A model generated the notes under the pieces. That model did not search any database. It was not told where the DNA came from and worked only from the letters and a program-made list of their open reading frames with translations. The position numbers and the translations under genes were made by a program. 64,000 nucleotides of DNA, from positions 1-64,000 of the forward strand of contig JAUXUN010000068.1 of the NCBI GenBank assembly GCA_030680855.1, given 5' to 3'. This stretch comes from Aestuariivirga sp. (GTDB lineage Bacteria > Pseudomonadota > Alphaproteobacteria > Rhizobiales > Aestuariivirgaceae). Positions 18,200-26,201 of the stretch are shown here, piece after piece. The first letter of the stretch is position 1, and each line of letters begins with the position of its first letter.

Positions 18200-18559
18200 A
18201 TGAGCAAGGATTTTGCAAAGATCGCCGAAGAGGTTATCGCTGGAGTGGGACTGCTGAAGCAGGGTGCGCCCGAGACAGTCAAAGCTTTCAGTTCGTTGTC
18301 AATCGCTGCGACGTCGCCAAACGCCATTGATATGAAGACCAAGGAACTCATGGCATTAGCGATCGGCATCGCCGTTCACTGCGATGGTTGCGTTGCCTAT
18401 CACACCAAGATGGCCCATCAACACGGAGCGACCCGGCAGGAAGTGGCTGAAACGGTCAGCCTCGCGATTTATATGGGCGGAGGGCCAGCCGCCGTCTATG
18501 GGCCAGATGCTTTGCGGGCCTATGACCAATTCAGTGGACAGAGCAGCGGTGCCGCATGA
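18200..18559 (+). CDS. Carboxymuconolactone decarboxylase family (AhpD-like) protein
   Basis: 119 residues with a GGAGG site seven bases before the ATG. The segment MKTKELMALAIGIAVHCDGCVAYHTKMAHQHGATRQEV contains the Cys-x-x-Cys pair (C-D-G-C) and His of the AhpD-like active site, followed by ETVSLAIYMGGGPAAVYG. Family members are peroxidase-linked or disulfide-reducing enzymes, and this short single-domain form is frequent in anaerobic or stress clusters. No particular substrate can be given. Confidence 0.85.
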   Translation: MSKDFAKIAEEVIAGVGLLKQGAPETVKAFSSLSIAATSPNAIDMKTKELMALAIGIAVHCDGCVAYHTKMAHQHGATRQEVAETVSLAIYMGGGPAAVYGPDALRAYDQFSGQSSGAA

Positions 18560-18650
18560 CGAGAGTGCTCGACAGTCTGGTTCATTTGCCAAACACAGGT
18601 CTAGACATTCAGCAAAGTTGCGAGAAACTAGGAATATAAGGAACTGGGCA

Positions 18651-18839
18651 ATGATCAATATGCGCTACAAGAAACTAACCGGAATGCACACGGGTCACTC
18701 TTATGTGGTGGTAGAGCCGGCAAGTGAGATCGATAGCCCGATGCGCTGGATGCTGCATTGCGAATCGGTTGCCGATGAAAAACTCATCGTCAGCGAAGAC
18801 GAGCTGTCCGACCCAAAAAGCTGGCAGCCCCTAGACTAG
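18651..18839 (+). CDS. Small protein of unknown function
   Basis: 62 residues, starting at an ATG after an AAGGAACTG site. It is acidic and contains YVVVEPASEIDSPMRWMLHCESVADEK. No known domain. The final codons overlap by one base the stop codon of a leftward arsC remnant. It sits 90 bases downstream of the AhpD-like gene and may share its transcript. Treat as hypothetical. Confidence 0.5.
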   Translation: MINMRYKKLTGMHTGHSYVVVEPASEIDSPMRWMLHCESVADEKLIVSEDELSDPKSWQPLD

Positions 18840-19024
18840 GTGTCGGCTCGACGACCTTCAGCATCGATCAGAATTTGACCATCTTCCTTGAAGTATGTAT
18901 CCTTCGGCCATTGGACTAAGAGGTCGAGGAAAGTTTCGCTTGGCCGGCAAAGGCGAACGCCCATTGGCGTGCAGACGATGGGCCTGTTGACCTGAATGGG
19001 ATGGGCGACAATAGCATTGTGGAT
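18836..19024 (-). pseudogene. C-terminal remnant of arsenate reductase (ArsC)
   Basis: Leftward codons read IVAHPIQVNRPIVCTPMGVRLCRPSE, then FLDLL and FKEDGQ and a final GRRADT-stop, the C-terminal half of glutaredoxin-linked ArsC (IxxHPIxxNRPIV...P.G.RLCRPSE). It has no start codon: an in-frame stop precedes it and the active-site N-terminal half is absent. It is a 3' fragment only, adjacent to an IS element, and so has no frame of the usual length. Confidence 0.7.
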
Positions 19025-19197
19025 TTCTGCTTATGGCAGCTGAATGGACGTGTTGTGATCAACGGCGTTTGCCGCACTCCAGCTCCCGCATATTCACGGC
19101 TTTTCCAATTGAGAAGTGAGGAGGGGCCGGGCTATAAGGAGCGTGTGCAGTGACCCGTTTCGTGTGCGCCATGTGTGCAGTGAACTGAGGAAAGTAA

Positions 19198-20076
19198 ACT
19201 TAGGCCCTGTTGACAAAGGGGATTCCCAAATCAGTTTTGCCGTGATTCAAAGTGGCTTTTTCGGAGGTCATATTGATCCGGGGATTATTGAGCGACAAAG
19301 AGTGGGCGTGTCTTGAGCCGTTTGTGATTCAAAGTGGGGCGCTGAGCGGGCGAAGGCCAAGGAACCATCGCCTTGTACTGGATGGAATATTCTGGATCGC
19401 CCGCACCGGCGTAGCCTGGCGCGATCTGCCTGAGTATTTCGGCAAGTGGTCGAGTGTGTACCGGCAGTTCCGGCGCTGGACCTTGTCAGGTCTGTGGGAA
19501 TTGATCCTCGAAGCCCTTAACGACAGTGGCGGCGGCAATTCAAGTTTGCAGATGATCGATTCCACCATCATCCGGGCGCACCATTGTGCAGCAGGCGCTA
19601 AAGGGGGACTCCGCAACAGGGTCTTGGGCGCTCAAAAGGTGGCTTTACGACCAAGATCCATCTCCGCGTCAATGCTCTGGGCCTCCCTGTCGCCTTCACG
19701 CTGACAGGCGGGGAAGTCTCGGATTACAAGGGATACGGCCCGCTCATGGAACAGGAGGGACCTTCTGCAAAAGTCCTGCTTGCCGACAAGGGTTATGATG
19801 CCGACTTCATCCGCCAGGACATGGAGCAGCGCGGCGGCTTCGCCATGATCCCCACCAAACGCAACAGGCTTCTGCAAATCCCTGTCGATCCTGCCATCTA
19901 TGGGCTGCGCAACATCATCGAGCGCTGCTTCAACAAACTCAAGAATGCCCGGCGCCTCGCGACACGTTACGACAAGACCGAACTCAGCTATGCTGCCTTC
20001 GTCCACATCGTCTCAATCCGCCTCTGGTTCAGGCAGTTCGGATGTGCTTGAAACAGTTTGTCAACAGGGCCTAAGT
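19198..20076 (+). mobile_element. IS5-like insertion sequence with 20-base terminal inverted repeats
   Basis: An exact inverted repeat bounds the element: acttaggccctgttgacaaa at the left end matches the reverse complement at the right end. Within it the transposase is encoded in two overlapping frames. If a TA is taken as target duplication, the element is about 875 bases. It inserted beside the decayed arsC fragment. A second, unrelated direct repeat (gtgtgcagtga, twice, 30 bases apart) lies just left of it. Confidence 0.85.
19273..20051 (+). CDS. IS5-family transposase, two frames joined by a -1 shift
   Basis: The first frame carries an N-terminal DUF4096-like region (LSDKEWACLEPF, RNHRLVLDGIFWIARTGVAWRDLPEYFG) and DSTIIRAHHC. 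The second carries the rest (GFTTKIHLRVN, LTGGEVSDYKGYGPL, ADKGYDADFIRQ, RNIIERCFNKLKNARRLATRYDK), including the catalytic Asp-Glu residues. At AAAGGGGGA around 19600 a -1 slip joins them without loss: after Ala-Lys-Gly the new frame continues Gly-Thr-Pro-Gln-Gln-Gly-Leu. A start at TTG after TCGGAGG is the best fit. Whether the shift is programmed or a mutation is open. Confidence 0.8.
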
Positions 20077-20234
20077 CAATGACGTCAAACTCTCCTGAAG
20101 TATTGTGCCCTCATAGGGCCGCCATCTGAGAGACACTGGCAGGTTGAAGGTGTGGCTAAGAGAAAAAGACCGTTCAGAGGGATATTCCAGATCGAAAGCG
20201 CCATTCTACGTCCAATAGGCCCCTCGGCTCGCTG

Positions 20235-20606
20235 ATGTCCCGCGTGGCGATCCAGAAACGTAACTCCAATGCCCGGCTGAGGGGCTGGGTTGTCTTGTTC
20301 TTTGTTATTACTTTCGTCCTGGGCAATCTTCTCCATTCACAGTTGCCGGCCGCCGGATCCGCTCAGGCCTACGCCAGCTCGGTCGAGCAGGACGGCGAAC
20401 TTCCTGGGCAGGCGCACAATCAGTCAGTTCGCGAACTGCGTGGACGCAGCCCACCCAAATACAATTCTGATGCTTGCGGCACCTGCCCGCCAGGCCGGGA
20501 TGTCTTCGCGCACAAGCGCGCCCCCGCGGCGGCCACCGATTTTCCAAGCGTAGTCCTGTCGCAGCGCCGTCCGGCGCCAACTGAAACTCATCTCTTGGAG
20601 ACTTAA
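20235..20606 (+). CDS. Single-pass membrane or secreted protein upstream of YncE-like gene
   Basis: 123 residues: a basic N-terminus, one hydrophobic helix (VVLFFVITFVLGNLL, residues ~19-34), then a hydrophilic, proline-rich and cysteine-poor tail that contains one CGTC pair. No known domain. It ends two bases before the ATG of the YncE-like gene, so the two are probably co-translated. It may anchor or help secrete the beta-propeller. Start ATG chosen because the frame has no closer alternative; ribosome site is weak. Confidence 0.5.
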   Translation: MSRVAIQKRNSNARLRGWVVLFFVITFVLGNLLHSQLPAAGSAQAYASSVEQDGELPGQAHNQSVRELRGRSPPKYNSDACGTCPPGRDVFAHKRAPAAATDFPSVVLSQRRPAPTETHLLET

Positions 20607-20608
20607 TC

Positions 20609-21727
20609 ATGTCACTGATCAACTTGGCGTCGCGCGTGACGCCTCTCAATTCGCGCGCATTCATCGGGCTTGCCGTTGCTGCTTTTGCCGCCGTCGGCCT
20701 ATCCCTAACCCCCGCTGCCGAGCCAGCCCTGGCCCCCGGCTCAGTCTTCACTGCCAATGAAGAAGGCGGCAGCCTGTCGCGCATCGACATTCAGTCGGGA
20801 GCGGTGCAATCGATCACATTGCCGGTCATGCCGCACAATGTCGACATCAGCGCCGAAGCCCGCCTTGTGTTTGTGGTAGGCTTGGCGGCGAATGCCGGCC
20901 ATGGCATGTCAACCACGATGACGACGTCCACGGCTGGAGAAAGTGCAGAGGCACATGAAGACGAAGAGCCAGCCGGCCGCTTGGCCGTCTTCAAACTCGA
21001 CGCCATCGATCATGAGCCGGTCGCTATCATCGACGTTGGCCATCATCCGGCTCACGTCGTTCCTGATCTGAGTGGAAAGCGGGTCTTCGTGACCGATTCG
21101 GAATCGAACACTGTTTCGGTCATCGACCTGAATTCCAGCAAGATCGTGAAGGCGATTCCGACGGGCAGCTATCCGCACGGGCTGCGCCTCAGCCCCGATG
21201 GCCAGGAACTCTTCATCGCCAATGTCGAGGATGGATCGGTTTCGGTGATCGATGTCGCGAGTCTGGAAGAACAGGCGCGCATTCCTATCGGCAAGGCGCC
21301 GGTCCAGGTCGGGTTCACGCCTGACGGAACGCGCGTCTACGTATCGCTGCGCGACGAAAACAAAGTTGCGGTGATTGACCGTGCGGCTCGCCAGGTGATC
21401 ACAAAGATCGATGTGGGCTGCAATCCGATCCAGGTGTTTGCAACCCCGGACGGACGCCACGTCTATGTCGCCAATCAGGGAAGCGATACCGATCCGGACA
21501 ATCGGGTATCGATCATTGATGTTGCTTCAAATGAAGTCGTTAAGACACTGACCGTGGGCGCCGGCGCCCATGGCGTGACAATTTCGAAGGACGGGCAGTT
21601 CGCCTTTATCACCAATATCAAGGACAACAGTGTCTCGGTGATTGACACGGCAAGCCAGACTGTGGTGCGAACCATCCCCGCCGGCGAAGGCCCGAACGGA
21701 ATTGCCTTCTTCCCGGGCAATTCCTGA
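20609..21727 (+). CDS. YncE-like beta-propeller (YVTN-repeat) protein
   Basis: 372 residues with a signal peptide ending near SLTPAAEPALA and about seven repeats of the YVTN/lactonase-type blade (for example RVFVTDSESNTVSVIDL, ELFIANVEDGSVSVIDV, HVYVANQGSD). It has an extra His/Met-containing insert near residues 92-115 (GHGMSTTMTTS). Propellers of this kind act as periplasmic binding or electron-transfer-associated proteins; no enzyme activity is implied. A strong bidirectional hairpin terminator follows, separating it from the leftward cupredoxin gene. Confidence 0.85.
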   Translation: MSLINLASRVTPLNSRAFIGLAVAAFAAVGLSLTPAAEPALAPGSVFTANEEGGSLSRIDIQSGAVQSITLPVMPHNVDISAEARLVFVVGLAANAGHGMSTTMTTSTAGESAEAHEDEEPAGRLAVFKLDAIDHEPVAIIDVGHHPAHVVPDLSGKRVFVTDSESNTVSVIDLNSSKIVKAIPTGSYPHGLRLSPDGQELFIANVEDGSVSVIDVASLEEQARIPIGKAPVQVGFTPDGTRVYVSLRDENKVAVIDRAARQVITKIDVGCNPIQVFATPDGRHVYVANQGSDTDPDNRVSIIDVASNEVVKTLTVGAGAHGVTISKDGQFAFITNIKDNSVSVIDTASQTVVRTIPAGEGPNGIAFFPGNS

Positions 21728-21750
21728 CCCTGTGAAGCTGAAAGTCCAGC

Positions 21751-21781
21751 CGGCCCGGCTTTGCTGAGTGAAGCCGGGCCG
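21751..21781. terminator. Bidirectional intrinsic terminator hairpin
   Basis: CGGCCCGGCTT, nine-base loop, AAGCCGGGCCG: a perfect eleven-base-pair stem between two convergent genes. A T-rich tract follows on either strand only weakly, but the stem is very stable. Confidence 0.75.
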
Positions 21782-21814
21782 CTACGGGATTATTGTTCTG
21801 TCGGGACGGGCCAT

Positions 21815-22324
21815 TCAAGCGGTGCGGCCCCAAGGCTGCATTACCTCAATCACTGTCCACATGCCTGCCATGTAATGGCCGGCAATGTTGCAATAGAGGA
21901 TGTATTTCCCCGGCTTTAACTCCAGTGTTATCGACGCTGACTTGCTGGGGCCAATTTCGGCGACTTGACCCAGGGTCTTTAGCGTTTCCTCGTTCACCGT
22001 GTTCTTGACAGTATTGTAAGACAGCACTCTATTTTCGTCCGCTATGCGTGCATGAATTATTTCATGCACCAGTTTGCTGGCTATATTTGTAACGTCGAAT
22101 CTGACCTTGCCGCGATCCACCACTTTGGGGCTGATGTTGATACCCATCCTGGCCATTTTCATGTCGCCGTGCATGCCCATGCCAAAGCGCATGGAGTTGC
22201 TCAAATCGGGCATGCCGCTCTTGTCGATCAGCGTGACCCTCACCACGGCATCAGCGTGAGCCGGCACGGCCGCGGCAGAGCTGATGATTGCCACACCAAG
22301 CATGAATTTACAAAACTTGAGCAT
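21815..22324 (-). CDS. Exported cupredoxin (plastocyanin/azurin-like copper protein)
   Basis: 169 residues with a signal peptide cleaved after AHA. The C-terminal half holds a type-1 copper site: His in KLVHEIIHARI and the Cys-His-Met cluster in LYCNIAGHYMAGMW, with the typical LKPGKYILYC strand. An N-terminal Met/His-rich tract (RFGMGMHGDMKMARMG) is unusual. Cupredoxins act as periplasmic electron carriers, for example to nitrite or nitric oxide reductases. An FNR-type box 63 bases upstream fits the denitrification context. No partner gene is adjacent apart from the convergent YncE-like gene. Confidence 0.85.
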   Translation of the reverse strand: MLKFCKFMLGVAIISSAAAVPAHADAVVRVTLIDKSGMPDLSNSMRFGMGMHGDMKMARMGINISPKVVDRGKVRFDVTNIASKLVHEIIHARIADENRVLSYNTVKNTVNEETLKTLGQVAEIGPSKSASITLELKPGKYILYCNIAGHYMAGMWTVIEVMQPWGRTA

Positions 22325-22386
22325 GTGGTCCTCCTTTTTTGAAGGGACTACGGCTTCAGAGTCTATAGTCTGCCGATGGCTCGCAA

Positions 22387-22400
22387 TTGACTTAGATCAA
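22387..22400. promoter_or_regulatory. FNR/NNR-like box before cupredoxin gene
   Basis: TTGAC-TTAG-ATCAA, one mismatch from the ideal dyad, lies 63 bases upstream of the cupredoxin start. Confidence 0.6.
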
Positions 22401-22516
22401 GGCGAGGGATTAATGAGCCACTATTCTGGAAATTGCGTGCTTGGCAGCGACTATCGCGGAACTTGAGCCTCAGGGTTTCAAGATTAACCCATATTTTGTG
22501 CCAGGCGCGCCTGGCC

Positions 22517-24016
22517 TCAGGCGGTGTTTTCATAGCGCTGCTGAATGACCCTTAATTCGACTTGGATATGAGGCGCCAATCCGGCTGGTAGGTGATTTTC
22601 CAAAAGCTCATGAAGATCGGCATCAATGCGGTCGAACAGTTCCTCGTCCGGTTTTGCGCCATTGCTCAATGGAATATTCGCTCCGAAGTAGCGCGAGTTC
22701 CACACTTGTGCCCGGCAATTTGCCGCAGTGTGCCGCTGGGCGAGATAATTGCCGCGCGGTCCCACCTCTTTCGCAATACAAAGCGCCAGTTGCTCATCGT
22801 TAACCGGAACACCACGCCAAAGGTTGCGCAGTAATCCGGCAAGATCATTGCACAGGAGCAAGGCATGGGCAGAAAACGTCATGCCCTGGTCGAGAGAACC
22901 GAGGTAATCACAGGTCGCGGGCCGGCTATAGAACGCTTGGGTCATATTGGAGGATATTTCCCAGACCGCATCCTGGTTAAACCGTCTCGCCACCGAATGG
23001 CCGCCAATGCCGGTCAGCGATGGCAGGCCCAGCTTGCGGCGTAACTGACACATCGCCATGTCGGCAAGCGAGGTCTGTGCAAAGCTGCCGATGGCGCCTG
23101 TTGCCGGCTCCATGAAGTAAACGTCGGAACTTCCGATGCAGAAGGCGCCCGGGCTGGCAAGCTGTGCCAGCACCATGCCGGCGAAATCGGTGGCTAGGCT
23201 TTGGGCCATGCAGCCAGCAATCGTGATCGGCGAGGACGCGCCGCCGATGGGTAATGTGCCGGTGCTCACCGGCACTCCCGCGCGAGCCGCCATGATAATC
23301 TGCTCAATGTGGGTCGCCGCATAGTTGAGCGGCAGGGGCGTGACGATTTGAAGGAAGTAGGGTTTCCGCCTCAGTTCCTCATGTCCGCCACGAACCGTGG
23401 CCGCCATCTCGATCACCGCGCCAAGTGATCTGGCATTTTCACAGAGGTATTCAAGCGGCTTTGCCGTATTCTCCACCATGCAGGCAAATTCGTCGATTTC
23501 GCCGTATTCGTCGGTTCGGGACACATTCTTGCAGGCGATGCACACCCCATCGATATTCGCAAGGCCGTCCGCCAGCCGCGTGATCATTGCCAGGTCATCG
23601 CGCGTGCTTGCCCGCGCTTGCCCGGTTTTGACATCGAAAATTTTGATGCACGTCATTCCTGGGAAAAACCAAGTGTGCTTGCAGTCAATCTCGATTGCTT
23701 TAGTACCGTCCCGGTTCCACAGCTTGGTGCTGCGGGCCGTGGCGTCCAGCGCCCGCCTTGTGATTTCAGCGGGAAAGCGGACAACACCATCTTCGCTGAT
23801 GCTGCAGCCAGCATTGAGGAACATCGCGTCGGCCTCGGTGCCGGCCTCAACGCCAACGCCGGTCTCCGCCAGCAGGGTGAGTGCGGCAGCGAATATTTCC
23901 TCAAGCTGTTGTTCAGTCAGCGGACTGTATGGGGCGGTCGGGCCATGGTGCAGACCACGGTCCTCTGGCTCCGAAGTCTGTGCTGCCATTCGCAATCTCG
24001 CCGCTGATCTCCGCAT
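22517..24016 (-). CDS. MttB-family methyltransferase without pyrrolysine
   Basis: 499 residues, start ATG after a CTGGAG site. The family body is complete: LTEQQLEEIFAAALTLLAETGVGVE, VENTAKPLEYLCEN, LIPIGGASSPITIAGC-like segment and QDAVWEISSNMTQAFYSRP. No in-frame stop in the region where pyrrolysine occurs in archaeal MttB, so it is the non-Pyl branch that methylates cobalamin from quaternary amines such as glycine betaine (MtgB type). A partner corrinoid protein is not encoded here. It is divergent from a trimethylamine-dehydrogenase-like gene, so both likely act on methylated amines. Confidence 0.85.
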   Translation of the reverse strand: MRRSAARLRMAAQTSEPEDRGLHHGPTAPYSPLTEQQLEEIFAAALTLLAETGVGVEAGTEADAMFLNAGCSISEDGVVRFPAEITRRALDATARSTKLWNRDGTKAIEIDCKHTWFFPGMTCIKIFDVKTGQARASTRDDLAMITRLADGLANIDGVCIACKNVSRTDEYGEIDEFACMVENTAKPLEYLCENARSLGAVIEMAATVRGGHEELRRKPYFLQIVTPLPLNYAATHIEQIIMAARAGVPVSTGTLPIGGASSPITIAGCMAQSLATDFAGMVLAQLASPGAFCIGSSDVYFMEPATGAIGSFAQTSLADMAMCQLRRKLGLPSLTGIGGHSVARRFNQDAVWEISSNMTQAFYSRPATCDYLGSLDQGMTFSAHALLLCNDLAGLLRNLWRGVPVNDEQLALCIAKEVGPRGNYLAQRHTAANCRAQVWNSRYFGANIPLSNGAKPDEELFDRIDADLHELLENHLPAGLAPHIQVELRVIQQRYENTA

Positions 24017-24119
24017 GGCCAACTCCAGATTTGATATTGAATGGAAGTTCAGTCAATATAATTCCACAGTGTTGTATCGTTCATCAAGCTCGAAAGAGTC
24101 GCACGTCAAGGAGTTGTAA

Positions 24120-26144
24120 ATGCAGGTAAATAGCCGCTACGGCGCACTTTTTGACAAAGTGCGGATAGGCCCTGTGACCGCACCTAACCGCTTCTATCAG
24201 GTTCCTCATTGCACCGGCATGGGCTACGCCCGCCCGAAAACTCTTGCCGCCATGCGGGCAACGAAGGCTGAGGGCGGCTGGGGGGTGGTCTGTACCGAGT
24301 ATTGTTCAATCCACCCGAGTTCCGATGACGCCCCGTATCCTTATGCCTCGATCTGGGACGATGATGATGTCCGAAATCTCTCCGCCATGTCTGATGCCGT
24401 TCATCAGCACGGCGCCCTTGCCGGGATTGAGCTTTGGCACGGCGGGAGCTATGTGGCGAACCTGGTCTCGCGGGAGCCGACGCTTGGCGTCCGCTCCATG
24501 CCAAGCCGCACCGATCCAGTGCAGTCACATCCCATGGACAAGGCGGATATCCGTGCCCTGCGGGAGTGGCATCGTGCCGCCGCGTTACGGGCCCGCGCGG
24601 CGGGTTTCGACATCATCTATGTCTATCCCACCCACGGCTATTTGATTTCGGAATTTCTCTCCCGGGCATCCAACACGCGGATCGACGAATACGGGGGTAC
24701 CCTGGAAAACCGGGCCCGCCTGCTCAAGGAACTCATTGCCGATACCCGCGATGCGGTGGGCGACAGCTGCGCGATTGCCGTCCGCATGTCGGCTGATGGC
24801 CACGGCGACATGCACCTGTCCGCCGACGAGGCCCATGATCTGATTGCCATGCTGGACCCCCTTCCAGATCTCTGGGATATTGTCATCTCCGACTACAATG
24901 AAGAAATGGGATCATCCCGCTTCACACGCGAAGCCTCCCTGGAGAACCGCGTCGCCCATGTGAAATCGCTCACAGGCAAGCCGGTCGTAACCGTAGGGCG
25001 CTTTACTTCGCCTGACACCATGCTCAGCCAGGTGAAGCGCGGCATCACCGATTTCATCGGAGCCGCCCGCCCCTCGATTGCCGATCCATTCCTGCCTGCC
25101 AAAATAAGGGACGGCCAAACCGAAGATATCCGCGAGTGTATCGGTTGCAACATATGCTATGCGCATAATACGCGGGCCGCCCCTTTGCGATGCACGCAAA
25201 ACCCGACAATGGGTGAGGAATGGCGTCGCGGCTGGCACCCTGAGCGAATTTCACGTGACGGCGCTGGCTCCGTACTCATCGTCGGCGCTGGCCCGGCGGG
25301 GCTTGAAGCTGCCCATATTCTCGGAAAGCGCGGGTTTGCGGTATCCATCGCCGATGCTGCGAGCGAGGCTGGCGGGCGGGTTACGCGCGAAAGCCGCCTG
25401 CCTGGTTTGGCCGAATGGGCAAGAGTGCGCGACTACCGGTTGGGCCAGATCAGCAAACTGCCACAGGTTTCGCTCTATCTCGGCAGCCGCATGTCTGCCG
25501 CGGACGTCCGCGGCTTCGATGCCGACCATATCGTCATTGCCACCGGCTCGGCATGGCGGCGGGATGGCACGGGCCGCTGGCATGATACCGCCATTGCGGA
25601 ATTCAACCATGATGCTGTCTTCACGCCGGATGACATCCTTGATGGTCATATACCTTCTGGCAGAGTTGTGCTGTTCGACGACGACCATTACTACATGGCA
25701 CCGGTCATCGCGGAATTGCTCGTGCACGCAGGCGCAAACGTTACCTATGTCACGACGGAGGGAAAGGCAGGCTTCTGGAGCTATTACACGCAGGAGCAGC
25801 AAGCTACGCAGCGGCGGCTTATTGAGCTCGGCGTCGATATCCAAGTGAGCACGGCGATTATGGGCTTCGACGGAAAATCCGCTTCGCTGGCATGTGTTTA
25901 CACGGCGCGACAGCGTATTGTTGCCGCCGATGCCCTGGTACTGGTCACATCCCGCGAGCCGCATGCGGCGTTGTACGAAGGCCTGCTCGAATGCGGCCTG
26001 GACGCTGGGCGATTCCGCCGCATCGGAGATTGCTATCAGCCGTCAATAATTGCCGCGGCAATCCATGCCGGCCACAAAGCGGGCCGTGAACTTGGCGCCG
26101 GACAACAGTCTCAATTGCCACGTGATCGTCCAGTCATTGCATGA
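24120..26144 (+). CDS. Trimethylamine/dimethylamine dehydrogenase-like flavoprotein
   Basis: 674 residues closely following trimethylamine dehydrogenase. The FMN domain opens with NRFYQVPHCTGMGYARP; Cys31 matches the cysteine that carries 6-S-cysteinyl-FMN. A 4Fe-4S cluster is formed by C340, C343, C346 and C358, followed by an ADP-binding domain (VLIVGAGPAGLEAA). Tyr61 of the amine pocket is kept, but the segment matching Trp264 of the pocket reads N-E-E-M-G-S, so one pocket tryptophan is lost. It also lacks the last ~55 residues of the classical enzyme. The substrate may therefore be another N-methyl compound, perhaps a betaine (DgcA-like). Confidence 0.85.
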   Translation: MQVNSRYGALFDKVRIGPVTAPNRFYQVPHCTGMGYARPKTLAAMRATKAEGGWGVVCTEYCSIHPSSDDAPYPYASIWDDDDVRNLSAMSDAVHQHGALAGIELWHGGSYVANLVSREPTLGVRSMPSRTDPVQSHPMDKADIRALREWHRAAALRARAAGFDIIYVYPTHGYLISEFLSRASNTRIDEYGGTLENRARLLKELIADTRDAVGDSCAIAVRMSADGHGDMHLSADEAHDLIAMLDPLPDLWDIVISDYNEEMGSSRFTREASLENRVAHVKSLTGKPVVTVGRFTSPDTMLSQVKRGITDFIGAARPSIADPFLPAKIRDGQTEDIRECIGCNICYAHNTRAAPLRCTQNPTMGEEWRRGWHPERISRDGAGSVLIVGAGPAGLEAAHILGKRGFAVSIADAASEAGGRVTRESRLPGLAEWARVRDYRLGQISKLPQVSLYLGSRMSAADVRGFDADHIVIATGSAWRRDGTGRWHDTAIAEFNHDAVFTPDDILDGHIPSGRVVLFDDDHYYMAPVIAELLVHAGANVTYVTTEGKAGFWSYYTQEQQATQRRLIELGVDIQVSTAIMGFDGKSASLACVYTARQRIVAADALVLVTSREPHAALYEGLLECGLDAGRFRRIGDCYQPSIIAAAIHAGHKAGRELGAGQQSQLPRDRPVIA

Positions 26145-26201
26145 GCAGGTGCCAAGCGGCGGTGAAGCAGCCCTCACCGTGCCCCAACAATGGTAATTTC
26201 T

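Noticed and set aside
19143-19183. Direct repeat gtgtgcagtga, twice, 30 bases apart
   Set aside because: Too short and without neighbouring transposase to call a second mobile element; could be a chance or an end of a lost IS.
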